Program-made: the position numbers and the translations under genes | Part shown: positions 38,308 through 52,769 of the stretch, in pieces | Numbering within the stretch: position 1 is the first letter of the stretch | Layout of the letters: each line of letters starts with the position of its first letter | Assembly (NCBI GenBank): GCA_031769625.1 | Contig: JAUIMM010000720.1 | Location: 1 to 64,000 of the forward strand | DNA: 64,000 bases | Source of the DNA: Taudactylus pleione | Lineage: Eukaryota; Chordata; Amphibia; Anura; Myobatrachidae | Reading direction: 5' to 3' | Notes under the pieces: model-generated | Database searches by the model: none | Seen by the model: only the letters and a program-made list of their open reading frames with translations | What the model was told of the DNA's origin: nothing

Positions 38308-40189
38308 TCAGGCCCACATATACCATGTACAGTATGTAAGACACAATACAGTCTGTAAGCAGGTGTACATATAATTCTGCATCAGGCCCACATATACCAT
38401 GTGTAGTCTGTAAGACACGATACAGTCTGTAAGTAGGTGTACATATAATTCTGCATCAGGCCCACATATACCATGTGCAGTGAGTAAGATATGATACAGT
38501 CTGTAAGTAGGTGTACATATAATTCTGCATCAGGCCCACATATACCATGTGCAGTGTGTAAGACACGATACAGTATGTAAGCAGGCGTACATATAATTCT
38601 GCATCAGGCCCACATATACCATGTGCAGTGTGTAAGACACAATACAGTCTGTAAGCAGGTGTACATATAATTCTGCATCAGGCCCACATATACCATGTGC
38701 AGTGTGTAAGACACAATACAGTCTGTAAGCAGGTGTATATATAATTCTGCATCAGGCGCACATATACCATGTGCAGTGTGTAAGATACGATTCTATCTGT
38801 AAGTAGGTGTACATATAATTCTGCATCAGGCCCACATATACCATGTGCCGTGTGTAAGACACAATGCAATCTGAAAAGCACGATACATTTAATTCTGCAT
38901 CAGGCCCACATATACCTTGTGCTGTATGTAAGACACGATACATTCTGTAAGCAGGTGTACATATAATTCTGCATCAGGCCCAAATATACCATGTGCAGTG
39001 TGTAAAACACGATACAGTCTGTAAGCACGGTACATATAATTCTGCATCAGGCCCACATATACCATGTGCAGTGTGTAAAACATGATACAGTATGTAAGAA
39101 GGTGTACATATAATTCTGCATCAGGCCCACATATACCATGTGCAGTGTGTAAGACACAATACAGTCTGTAAGCACGGTACATATAATTCTGCATCAGGCC
39201 CACATATACCATGTGCAGTGAGTAAGATATGATACAGTCTGTAAATAGGTGTACATATAATTCTGCATCAGGCCCACATATACCATGTGCAGTGTGTAAG
39301 ACACGATACAGTATGTAAGCAGGTGTACATATAATTCTGCATCAGGCCCACATATACCATGTGCAGTGTGTAAGACACAATACAGTCTGTTAGCAGGTGT
39401 ACATATAATTCTGCATCAGGCCCACATATACCATGTGCAGTGTGTAAGACACGATACTATCTGTAAGACGGTGTACATATAATTCTGCATCAGGCCCACA
39501 TATACCATGTGCCGTGTGAAAGACACAATATAATCTGTAAGCACGGAACACATAATTCTGCATCAGGCCCACATATACCTTGTGCTGTGTGTAAGACACG
39601 ATACAGTCTGTAAGCAGGTGTACATATAATTCTGCATCAGGCCCACATATACCATGTGCAGTGTGTAAGACACGATAAAGTCTGTAAGCAGGTGTACATC
39701 TAATTCTGCATCAGACCCACATATACCATATGCACTGTGTAATACACGGTACAGTCTGTAAGCAGGTGTACATATAATTCTGCATCAGGCCCACATATAC
39801 CTTGTGCAGTGTGTAAAACACGATACAGTCTGTAAGCACGGTACATATAATTCTGCATCAGGCCCACATATACCATGTGCAGTGTGTAAAACATGATACA
39901 GTATGTAAGAAGGTGTACATATAATTCTGCATCAGGCCCACATATACCATGTGCAGTGTGTAAGACACAATACAGTTAGTAAGCAAGTGTACATATAATT
40001 CTGCATCAGGCCCACATATACCATGTGCAGTGTGTAAAACACGATACAGTCTATAAGCAGGTGTACATATAATTCTGCATCAGGCCCACATATACCATGT
40101 GCAGTGTGTAAGACACAATACAGTCTGTAAGCACGGTACATATAATTCTGCATCAGACCCACATATACCATGTGCAGTGTGTAAGACAC
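37791..40189 (+). repeat. X block, copy 4
   Basis: This copy lies 8,803 bp right of copy 3 and is the first with right-domain variants: gctgtatgtaag instead of gctgtaggtaag, gcacggtac instead of gcactgtac, gtagtctgtaag instead of gtagtctgttag, and cttgtgcagtg near 39,801. These are shared by copies 5 to 7, so the X blocks split into a left and a right subfamily. After about 40,189 it continues into cagtcagtaag sequence rather than the gtgcagtttgtaag seen after copies 1 to 3. Confidence 0.88.
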
Positions 40190-41126
40190 GATACAGTATG
40201 TAAGCAGGTGTTCATATAATTCTGCATCAGGCCCACATATACCATGTGCAGTGTGTAAGACACAATACAGTCAGTAAGCAGGTGTACATATAATTCTGCA
40301 TCAGTCCCACATAACCATGTGCAGTGTGTAAGACACGATACAGTCTGTAAGTAGGTGTACGTATAATTCTGCATCAGGCCCACATATACCATGTGCAGTG
40401 TGTAAGACACAATACAATCTGTAAGAAGGTGTACAAATAATTCTGCATCACGCCCACATATACCATGTGCAGTGTGTAAGACACAATACAGTCTGTAAGC
40501 AGGTGTACATATAATTCTGCATCAGGCCCACATATACCATGTGCAGTGTGTAAGACACGATACAGTCTGTAAGTAGGTGTACATATAATTCTGCATCAGG
40601 CCCACATATACCATGTGCAGTGTGTAAGACACAATACAATCTGTAAGCACAGTACATATAATTCTGCATCAGGCCCACATATACCATGTGTAGTGTGTAA
40701 GACACGATACAGTCTGTAAGCAGGTGTACATATAATTCTGCATCAGGCCCACATATACCATGTGCAGTGTGTAAGTCACAATACAGTCTGTAAGCAGGTG
40801 TACATATAATTCTGCATCAGGCCCACATATACCATGTGCAATGTGTAAGACACGATACAGTCTGTAAGCACGTGTAAATATAATTCTGCATCAGGCCCAC
40901 ATATACCATGTGCAGTGTGTAAATCATGATACAGTCTGTAAGCACGATACATATAATTCTGCATCAGGCCCACATATACCATGTGCAGTGTGTAAGACAC
41001 GATACAGTCTGTAAGCAGGTGTACATATAATTCTGCATCAGGCCCACATATACCATGTGCAGTGTGTAAGACACGATACTATCTGTAAGTAGGTGTACAT
41101 ATAATTCTGCATCAGGCCCACATATA

Positions 41127-41199
41127 CCATGTGCCGTGTGAAAGACACAATACAATCTGTAAGCACGGAACACATAATTCTGCATCAGGCCCACATATA
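41127..41199 (+). repeat. Extra 73-bp monomer present in units 1 and 4 only
   Basis: The monomer carries gtgccgtgtgaaagacac and gcacggaacacataattc. It stands between a gatactatctgtaagtagg monomer and a gtgcactgtgtaagacacgg monomer. In units 2 and 3 these two neighbours are directly adjacent (junctions at 48,653 and 56,106). Unit 4 has the monomer again, at 63,559-63,631. Confidence 0.93.
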
Positions 41200-44100
41200 C
41201 CATGTGCACTGTGTAAGACACGGTACAGTCTGTAAGCAGGTGTACATATAATTCTGCATCAGGCCCACATATACCATGTGCAGTGTGTAAAACACGATAC
41301 AGTCTGTAAGCACGGTACATATAATTCTGCATCAGGCCCACATATACCATGTGCAGTGTGTAAGACACAATACAGTCTGTAAGCAGGTGTACATATAATT
41401 CTGCATCAATCCCACATATACCATGTGCAGTGTGTAAGACACGATACAGTTAGTAAGCAAGTGTACATATAATTCTGCATCAGGCCCACATATACCATGT
41501 GCAGTGTGTAAAACACGATACAGTCTATAAGCAGGTGTACATATAATTCTGCATCAGGCCCACATATACCATGTGCAGTGTGTAAGACACAATACAGTCT
41601 GTAAGCACGGTACATATAATTCTGCATCAGGCCCACATATACCATGTGCAGTGTGTAAGACACGATACAGTATGTAAGCAGGTGTTCATATAATTCTGCA
41701 TCAGGCCCACATATACCATGTGCAGTGTGTAAGACACAATACAGTCTGTAAGCAGGTGTACATATAGTTCTGCATCAGTCCCACATAACCATGTGCAGTG
41801 TGTAAGACACGATACAGTCTGTAAGTAGGTGTACATATAATTCTGCATCAGGCCCACATATACCATGTGCAGTGTGTAAGACACAATACAGTCTGTAAGC
41901 ACGGTACGTATAATTCTGCATCAGGCCCACATATACCATGTGCAGTGTGTAAGACACGATACAGTCTGTAAGCAGGTGTACATATAATTCTGCATCAGGC
42001 CCACATATACCATGTGCAGAGTGTAAGAGACAATACAATCTGTAAGAAGGTGTACAAATAATTCTGCATCACGCCCACATATACCATGTGCAGTGTGTAA
42101 GACACAATACAGTCTGTAAGCAGGTGTACATATAATTCTGCATCAGGCCCACATATACCATGTGCAGTGTGTAAGACACGATACAGTCTGTAAGTAGGTG
42201 TACATATAATTCTGCATCAGGCCCACATATACCATGTGCAGTGTGTAAGACACAATACAGTCTGTAAGCAGGTGTACATATAATTCTGCATCAGGCCCAC
42301 ATATACCATGTGCAGTGTGTAAGACACGATACAGTCTGTAAGTAGGTGTACATATAATTCTGCATCAGGCCCACATATACCATGTGCAGTGTGTAAGACA
42401 CAATACAATCTGTAAGCACTGTACATATAATTCTGCATCAGGCCCACATATACCATGTGTAGTGTGTAAGACACGATACAGTCTGTAAGCAGGTGTACAT
42501 ATAATTCTGCAACAGGCCCACATATACCATGTGCAGTGTGTAAGACACGATACAGTCTGTAAGCGCGTGTAAATATAATTCTGCATCAGGCCCACATATA
42601 CCATGTGCAGTGTGTAAATCATGATACAATCTGTAAGCACGATACATATAATTCTGCATCAGGCCCACATATACCATGTGCAGTGTGTAAGACACGATAC
42701 AGTCTGTAAGCAGGTGTACATATAATTCTGCATCAGGCCCACATATACCATGTGCAGTGTGTAAAACACGATACAGTCTGTAAGCAAGTGTACATATAAT
42801 TCAGCATCAGGCCCACATATACCATGTGCAGTATGTAAGACACAATACAGTCTATAAGCAGGTGTACATATAATTCTGCATCAGGCCCACATATACCATG
42901 TGCAGTGTATAAGACACGATACATTATGTAAGCAGGTGTACATATAATTCTGCATCAGGCCCACATATACCATGTACAGTGTGTAAGACACAATAGAGTC
43001 TGTAAGCAGGTGTACATATAATTCTGCATCAGGCCCACATATACCATGTGTAGTGTGTAAGACACGATACAGTCTGTAAGTAGGTGTACATATAATTCTG
43101 CATCAGGACCACATATACCATGTGCAGTGAGTAAGATATGATACAGTCTGTAAGTAGGTGTACATAAAATTCTGCATCAGGCCCACATATACCATGTGCA
43201 GTGTGTAAGACACGATACAGTATGTAAGCAGGTGTACATATAATTCTGCATCAGGCCCACATATACCATGTGCAGTGTGTAAGACGCAATACAGTCTGTA
43301 AGCAGGTGTACATATAATTCTGCATCAGGCCCACATATACCATGTGCAGTGTGTAAGACACAATACAGTCTGTAAGCAGGTGTACATATAATTCTGCATC
43401 AGGCCCACATATACCATGTGCAGTGTGTAAGACACGATACTATCTGTAAGTAGGTGTACATATAATTCTGCATCAGGCCCACATATACCATGTGCCGTGT
43501 GTAAGACACAATACAATCTGTAAGCACGGAACACATAATTCTGCATCAGGCCCACATATACCTTGTGCTGTGTGTAAGACACGATACAGTCTGTAAGCAG
43601 GTGTACATATAATTCTGCATCAGGCCCACATATACCATGTGCAGTGTGTAAGACACGATAAAGTCTGTAAGCAGGTGTACATATAATTCTGCATCAGACC
43701 CACATATACCATGTGCAGTGTGTAAAACATGATACAGTATGTAAGAAGGTGTACATATAATTCTTCATCAGGCCCACATATACCATGTGCAGTGTGTAAG
43801 ACACAATACAGTCTGTAAGCAGGTGTATATATAATTCTGCATCAATCCCACATATACCATGTGCAGTGTGTAAGACACGATACAGTTAGTAAGCAGGTGT
43901 ACATATAATTCTGCATCAGGCCCACATATACCATGTGCAGTGTGTAAAACATGATACAGTCTATAAGCTGGTGTACATATAATTCTGCATCAGGCCCACA
44001 TATACCATGTGCAGTGTGTAAGACACAATACAGTCTGTAAGCACGGTACATATAATTCTGCATCAGGCCCACATATACCATGTGCAGTGTGTAAGACACG

Positions 44101-45316
44101 ATACAGTATGTAAGCAGGTGTTCATATAATTCTGCATCAGGCCCACATATACCATGTGCAGTGTGTAAGACACAATACAGTCTGTAAGCAGGTGTACATA
44201 TAATTCTGCATCAGTCCCACATAACCATGTGCAGTGTGTAAGACACGATACAGTCTGTAAGTAGGTGTACATATAATTCTGCATCAGGCCCACATATACC
44301 ATGTGCAGTGTGTAAGACACAATACAGTCTGTAAGCACGGTACGTATAATTCTGCATCAGGCCCACATATACCATGTGCAGTGTGTAAGACATGATACAG
44401 TCTGTAAGCAGGTGTGCATATAATTCTGCATCAGGCCCACATATACCATGTGCAGTGTGGAAGACACAATACAATCTGTAAGAAGGTGTACATATAATTC
44501 TGCATCACGCCCACATATACCATGTGCAGTGTGTAAGACACAATACAGTCTGTAAGCAGGTGTACATATAATTCTGTATCAGGCCCACATATACCATGTG
44601 CAGTGTGTAAGACACGATACAGTCTGTAAGTAGGTGTACATATAATTCTGCATCAGGCCCACATATACCATGTGCAGTGTGTAAGACACAATACAATCTG
44701 TAAACACGGTACGTATAATTCTGCATCAGGCCCACATATACCATGTGTAGTGTGTAAGACACGATACAGTCTGTAAGCAGGTGTACATATAATTCTGCAT
44801 CAGGCCCACATATACCATGTGCAGTGTGTAAGACACAATACAGTCTGTAAGTAGGTGTACATATAATTCTGCATCAGGCCCACATATACCATGTGCAGTG
44901 TGTAAGACACGATACAGTCTGTAAGCACGTGTAAATATAATTCTGCATCAGGCCCACATATACCATGTGCAGTGTGTAAATCATGATACAGTCTGTAAGC
45001 ACGATACATATAATTCTGCATCAGGCCCACATATACCATGTGCAGTGTGTAAGACACGATACAGTCTGTAAGCAGGTGTACATATAATTCTGCATCAGGC
45101 CCACATATACCATGTGCAGTGTGTAAAACACGATACAGTCTGTAAGCAAGTGTACATATAATTCAGCATCAGGCCCACATATACCATGTGCAGTATGTAA
45201 GACACAATACAGTCTATAAGCAGGTGTACATATAATTCTGCATCAGGCCCACATATACCATGTGCAGTGTGTAAGACACGATACATTATGTAAGCAGGTG
45301 TACATATAATTCTGCA

Positions 45317-47715
45317 TCAGGCCCACATATACCATGTGCAGTGTGTAAGACACAATACAGTCTGTAAGTAGGTGTACATATAATTCTGCATCAGGCCCAC
45401 ATATACCATGTGCAGTGTGTAAGACACGATACAGTCTGTAAGCACGTGTAAATATAATTCTGCATCAGGCCCACATATACCATGTGCAGTGTGTAAATCA
45501 TGATACAGTCTGTAAGCACGATACATATAATTCTGCATCAGGCCCACATATACCATGTGCAGTGTGTAAGACACGATACAGTCTGTAAGCATGTGTACAT
45601 ATAATTCTGCATCAGGCCCACATATACCATGTGCAGTGTGTAAAACACGATACAGTCTGTAAGCAAGTGTACATATAATTCAGCATCAGGCCCACATATA
45701 CCATGTGCAGTATGTAAGACACAATACAGTCTATAAGCAGGTGTACATATAATTCTGCATCAGGCCCACATATACCATGTGCAGTGTGTAAGACACGATA
45801 CATTATGTAAGCAGGTGTACATATAATTCTGCATCAGGCCCACATATACCATGTACAGTATGTAAGACACAATACAGTCTGTAAGCAGGTGTACATATAA
45901 TTCTGCATCAGGCCCACATATACCATGTGTAGTCTGTAAGACACGATACAGTCTGTAAGTAGGTGTACATATAATTCTGCATCAGGCCCACATATACCAT
46001 GTGCAGTGAGTAAGATATGATACAGTCTGTAAGTAGGTGTACATATAATTCTGCATCAGGCCCACATATACTATGTGCAGTGTGTAAGACACGATACAGT
46101 ATGTAAGCAGGCGTACATATAATTCTGCATCAGGCCCACATATACCATGTGCAGTGTGTAAGACACAATACAGTCTGTAAGCAGGTGTACATATAATTCT
46201 GCATCAGGCCCACATATACCATGTGCAGTGTGTAAGACACAATACAGTCTGTAAGCAGGTGTATATATAATTCTGCATCAGGCGCACATATACCATGTGC
46301 AGTGTGTAAGATACGATACTATCTGTAAGTAGGTGTACATATAATTCTGCATCAGGCCCACATATACCATGTGCCGTGTGTAAGACACAATGCAATCTGA
46401 AAAGCACGGTACATTTAATTCTGCATCAGGCCCACATATACCTTGTGCTGTATGTAAGACACGATACATTCTCTAAGCAGGTGTACATATAATTCTGCAT
46501 CAGGCCCAAATATACCATGTGCAGTGTGTAAAACACGATACAGTCTGTAAGCACGGTACATATAATTCTGCATCAGGCCCACATATACCATGTGCAGTGT
46601 GTAAAACATGATACAGTATGTAAGAAGGTGTACATATAATTCTGCATCAGGCCCACATATACCATGTGCAGTGTGTAAGACACAATACAGTCTGTAAGCA
46701 CGGTACATATAATTCTGCATCAGGCCCACATATACCATGTGCAGTGAGTAAGATATGATACAGTCTGTAAATAGGTGTACATATAATTCTGCATCAGGCC
46801 CACATATACCATGTGCAGTGTGTAAGACACGATACAGTATGTAAGCAGGTGTACATATAATTCTGCATCAGGCCCACATATACCATGTGCAGTGTGTAAG
46901 ACACAATACAGTCTGTTAGCAGGTGTACATATAATTCTGCATCAGGCCCACATATACCATGTGCAGTGTGTAAGACACGATACTATCTGTAAGACGGTGT
47001 ACATATAATTCTGCATCAGGCCCACATATACCATGTGCCGTGTGAAAGACACAATATAATCTGTAAGCACGGAACACATAATTCTGCATCAGGCCCACAT
47101 ATACCTTGTGCTGTGTGTAAGACACGATACAGTCTGTAAGCAGGTGTACATATAATTCTGCATCAGGCCCACATATACCATGTGCAGTGTGTAAGACACG
47201 ATAAAGTCTGTAAGCAGGTGTACATATAATTCTGCATCAGACCCACATATACCATATGCACTGTGTAATACACGGTACAGTCTGTAAGCAGGTGTACATA
47301 TAATTCTGCATCAGGCCCACATATACCTTGTGCAGTGTGTAAAACACGATACAGTCTGTAAGCACGGTACATATAATTCTGCATCAGGCCCACATATACC
47401 ATGTGCAGTGTGTAAAACATGATACAGTATGTAAGAAGGTGTACATATAATTCTGCATCAGGCCCACATATACCATGTGCAGTGTGTAAGACACAATACA
47501 GTTAGTAAGCAAGTGTACATATAATTCTGCATCAGGCCCACATATACCATGTGCAGTGTGTAAAACACGATACAGTCTATAAGCAGGTGTACATATAATT
47601 CTGCATCAGGCCCACATATACCATGTGCAGTGTGTAAGACACAATACAGTCTGTAAGCACGGTACATATAATTCTGCATCAGACCCACATATACCATGTG
47701 CAGTGTGTAAGACAC
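45317..47715 (+). repeat. X block, copy 5
   Basis: This lies 7,526 bp right of copy 4 and belongs to the right subfamily (gctgtatgtaag, gcacggtac, cttgtgcagtg). The second gtaaatcatgatac monomer has the normal gcacgatac, where copy 4 has gaacgatac near 37,989. The opening 517 bp repeat the 517 bp just upstream. Confidence 0.88.
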
Positions 47716-50700
47716 GATACAGTATGTAAGCAGGTGTTCATATAATTCTGCATCAGGCCCACATATACCATGTGCAGTGTGTAAGACACAATACAGTCAG
47801 TAAGCAGGTGTACATATAATTCTGCATCAGTCCCACATAACCATGTGCAGTGTGTAAGACACGATACAGTCTGTAAGTAGGTGTACGTATAATTCTGCAT
47901 CAGGCCCACATATACCATGTGCAGTGTGTAAGACACAATACAATCTGTAAGAAGGTGTACAAATAATTCTGCATCACGCCCACATATACCATGTGCAGTG
48001 TGTAAGACACAATACAGTCTGTAAGCAGGTGTACATATAATTCTGCATCAGGCCCACATATACCATGTGCAGTGTGTAAGACACGATACAGTCTGTAAGT
48101 AGGTGTACATATAATTCTGCATCAGGCCCACATATACCATGTGCAGTGTGTAAGACACAATACAATCTGTAAGCACAGTACATATAATTCTGCATCAGGC
48201 CCACATATACCATGTGTAGTGTGTAAGACACGATACAGTCTGTAAGCAGGTGTACATATAATTCTGCATCAGGCCCACATATACCATGTGCAGTGTGTAA
48301 GTCACAATACAGTCTGTAAGCAGGTGTACATATAATTCTGCATCAGGCCCACATATACCATGTGCAATGTGTAAGACACGATACAGTCTGTAAGCACGTG
48401 TAAATATAATTCTGCATCAGGCCCACATATACCATGTGCAGTGTGTAAATCATGATACAGTCTGTAAGCACGATACATATAATTCTGCATCAGGCCCACA
48501 TATACCATGTGCAGTGTGTAAGACACGATACAGTCTGTAAGCAGGTGTACATATAATTCTGCATCAGGCCCACATATACCATGTGCAGTGTGTAAGACAC
48601 GATACTATCTGTAAGTAGGTGTACATATAATTCTGCATCAGGCCCACATATACCATGTGCACTGTGTAAGACACGGTACAGTCTGTAAGCAGGTGTACAT
48701 ATAATTCTGCATCAGGCCCACATATACCATGTGCAGTGTGTAAAACACGATACAGTCTGTAAGCACGGTACATATAATTCTGCATCAGGCCCACATATAC
48801 CATGTGCAGTGTGTAAGACACAATACAGTCTGTAAGCAGGTGTACATATAATTCTGCATCAATCCCACATATACCATGTGCAGTGTGTAAGACACGATAC
48901 AGTTAGTAAGCAAGTGTACATATAATTCTGCATCAGGCCCACATATACCATGTGCAGTGTGTAAAACACGATACAGTCTATAAGCAGGTGTACATATAAT
49001 TCTGCATCAGGCCCACATATACCATGTGCAGTGTGTAAGACACAATACAGTCTGTAAGCACGGTACATATAATTCTGCATCAGGCCCACATATACCATGT
49101 GCAGTGTGTAAGACACGATACAGTATGTAAGCAGGTGATCATATAATTCTGCATCAGGCCCACATATACCATGTGCAGTGTGTAAGACACAATACAGTCT
49201 GTAAGCAGGTGTACATATAGTTCTGCATCAGTCCCACATAACCATGTGCAGTGTGTAAGACACGATACAGTCTGTAAGTAGGTGTACATATAATTCTGCA
49301 TCAGGCCCACATATACCATGTGCAGTGTGTAAGACACAATACAGTCTGTAAGCACGGTACGTATAATTCTGCATCAGGCCCACATATACCATGTGCAGTG
49401 TGTAAGACACGATACAGTCTGTAAGCAGGTGTACATATAATTCTGCATCAGGCCCACATATACCATGTGCAGAGTGTAAGAGACAATACAATCTGTAAGA
49501 AGGTGTACAAATAATTCTGCATCACGCCCACATATACCATGTGCAGTGTGTAAGACACAATACAGTCTGTAAGCAGGTGTACATATAATTCTGCATCAGG
49601 CCCACATATACCATGTGCAGTGTGTAAGACACGATACAGTCTGTAAGTAGGTGTACATATAATTCTGCATCAGGCCCACATATACCATGTGCAGTGTGTA
49701 AGACACAATACAGTCTGTAAGCAGGTGTACATATAATTCTGCATCAGGCCCACATATACCATGTGCAGTGTGTAAGACACGATACAGTCTGTAAGTAGGT
49801 GTACATATAATTCTGCATCAGGCCCACATATACCATGTGCAGTGTGTAAGACACAATACAATCTGTAAGCACTGTACATATAATTCTGCATCAGGCCCAC
49901 ATATACCATGTGTAGTGTGTAAGACACGATACAGTCTGTAAGCAGGTGTACATATAATTCTGCATCAGGCCCACATATACCATGTGCAGTGTGTAAGACA
50001 CGATACAGTCTGTAAGCGCGTGTAAATATAATTCTGCATCAGGCCCACATATACCATGTGCAGTGTGTAAATCATGATACAATCTGTAAGCACGATACAT
50101 ATAATTCTGCATCAGGCCCACATATACCATGTGCAGTGTGTAAGACACGATACAGTCTGTAAGCAGGTGTACATATAATTCTGCATCAGGCCCACATATA
50201 CCATGTGCAGTGTGTAAAACACGATACAGTCTGTAAGCAAGTGTACATATAATTCAGCATCAGGCCCACATATACCATGTGCAGTATGTAAGACACAATA
50301 CAGTCTATAAGCAGGTGTACATATAATTCTGCATCAGGCCCACATATACCATGTGCAGTGTATAAGACACGATACATTATGTAAGCAGGTGTACATATAA
50401 TTCTGCATCAGGCCCACATATACCATGTACAGTGTGTAAGACACAATAGAGTCTGTAAGCAGGTGTACATATAATTCTGCATCAGGCCCACATATACCAT
50501 GTGTAGTGTGTAAGACACGATACAGTCTGTAAGTAGGTGTACATATAATTCTGCATCAGGACCACATATACCATGTGCAGTGAGTAAGATATGATACAGT
50601 CTGTAAGTAGGTGTACATAAAATTCTGCATCAGGCCCACATATACCATGTGCAGTGTGTAAGACACGATACAGTATGTAAGCAGGTGTACATATAATTCT

Positions 50701-52769
50701 GCATCAGGCCCACATATACCATGTGCAGTGTGTAAGACGCAATACAGTCTGTAAGCAGGTGTACATATAATTCTGCATCAGGCCCACATATACCATGTGC
50801 AGTGTGTAAGACACAATACAGTCTGTAAGCAGGTGTACATATAATTCTGCATCAGGCCCACATATACCATGTGCAGTGTGTAAGACACGATACTATCTGT
50901 AAGTAGGTGTACATATAATTCTGCATCAGGCCCACATATACCATGTGCCGTGTGTAAGACACAATACAATCTGTAAGCACGGAACACATAATTCTGCATC
51001 AGGCCCACATATACCTTGTGCTGTGTGTAAGACACGATACAGTCTGTAAGCAGGTGTACATATAATTCTGCATCAGGCCCACATATACCATGTGCAGTGT
51101 GTAAGACACGATAAAGTCTGTAAGCAGGTGTACATATAATTCTGCATCAGACCCACATATACCATGTGCAGTGTGTAAAACATGATACAGTATGTAAGAA
51201 GGTGTACATATAATTCTTCATCAGGCCCACATATACCATGTGCAGTGTGTAAGACACAATACAGTCTGTAAGCAGGTGTATATATAATTCTGCATCAATC
51301 CCACATATACCATGTGCAGTGTGTAAGACACGATACAGTTAGTAAGCAGGTGTACATATAATTCTGCATCAGGCCCACATATACCATGTGCAGTGTGTAA
51401 AACACGATACAGTCTATAAGCTGGTGTACATATAATTCTGCATCAGGCCCACATATACCATGTGCAGTGTGTAAGACACAATACAGTCTGTAAGCACGGT
51501 ACATATAATTCTGCATCAGGCCCACATATACCATGTGCAGTGTGTAAGACACGATACAGTATGTAAGCAGGTGTTCATATAATTCTGCATCAGGCCCACA
51601 TATACCATGTGCAGTGTGTAAGACACAATACAGTCTGTAAGCAGGTGTACATATAATTCTGCATCAGTCCCACATAACCATGTGCAGTGTGTAAGACACG
51701 ATACAGTCTGTAAGTAGGTGTACATATAATTCTGCATCAGGCCCACATATACCATGTGCAGTGTGTAAGACACAATACAGTCTGTAAGCACGGTACGTAT
51801 AATTCTGCATCAGGCCCACATATACCATGTGCAGTGTGTAAGACATGATACAGTCTGTAAGCAGGTGTGCATATAATTCTGCATCAGGCCCACATATACC
51901 ATGTGCAGTGTGGAAGACACAATACAATCTGTAAGAAGGTGTACATATAATTCTGCATCACGCCCACATATACCATGTGCAGTGTGTAAGACACAATACA
52001 GTCTGTAAGCAGGTGTACATATAATTCTGTATCAGGCCCACATATACCATGTGCAGTGTGTAAGACACGATACAGTCTGTAAGTAGGTGTACATATAATT
52101 CTGCATCAGGCCCACATATACCATGTGCAGTGTGTAAGACACAATACAATCTGTAAACACGGTACGTATAATTCTGCATCAGGCCCACATATACCATGTG
52201 TAGTGTGTAAGACACGATACAGTCTGTAAGCAGGTGTACATATAATTCTGCATCAGGCCCACATATACCATGTGCAGTGTGTAAGACACAATACAGTCTG
52301 TAAGTAGGTGTACATATAATTCTGCATCAGGCCCACATATACCATGTGCAGTGTGTAAGACACGATACAGTCTGTAAGCACGTGTAAATATAATTCTGCA
52401 TCAGGCCCACATATACCATGTGCAGTGTGTAAATCATGATACAGTCTGTAAGCACGATACATATAATTCTGCATCAGGCCCACATATACCATGTGCAGTG
52501 TGTAAGACACGATACAGTCTGTAAGCAGGTGTACATATAATTCTGCATCAGGCCCACATATACCATGTGCAGTGTGTAAAACACGATACAGTCTGTAAGC
52601 AAGTGTACATATAATTCAGCATCAGGCCCACATATACCATGTGCAGTATGTAAGACACAATACAGTCTATAAGCAGGTGTACATATAATTCTGCATCAGG
52701 CCCACATATACCATGTGCAGTGTGTAAGACACGATACATTATGTAAGCAGGTGTACATATAATTCTGCA
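45317..52769 (+). repeat. Higher-order repeat unit 2, 7,453 bp
   Basis: The monomer order is identical to unit 3 as far as I could follow. It lacks the 73-bp monomer found at 41,127 in unit 1. It shares caggtgatcatataa (near 49,133) with unit 3 (near 56,586), where unit 1 has caggtgttcatataa. Private single-base changes include atactatgtgc near 46,070 and cattctctaag near 46,469. So few differences over 7.4 kb imply very recent duplication or homogenisation. Confidence 0.92.

Larger units (their letters stand above)
37791..45316 (+). repeat. Higher-order repeat unit 1, 7,526 bp
   Basis: This is the first full unit of the right domain, consisting of an X block followed by Z-type sequence. It is 73 bp longer than units 2 and 3 because it keeps one extra monomer at 41,127-41,199. 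The unit contains internal relatives: the stretch near 36,316-37,480 resembles that near 41,406-42,700, and cagtcccacataacc monomers occur three times per unit. Private changes include ctgcaacagg near 42,508, gattctatctg near 38,788 and gtacatctaattc near 39,697. Confidence 0.9.
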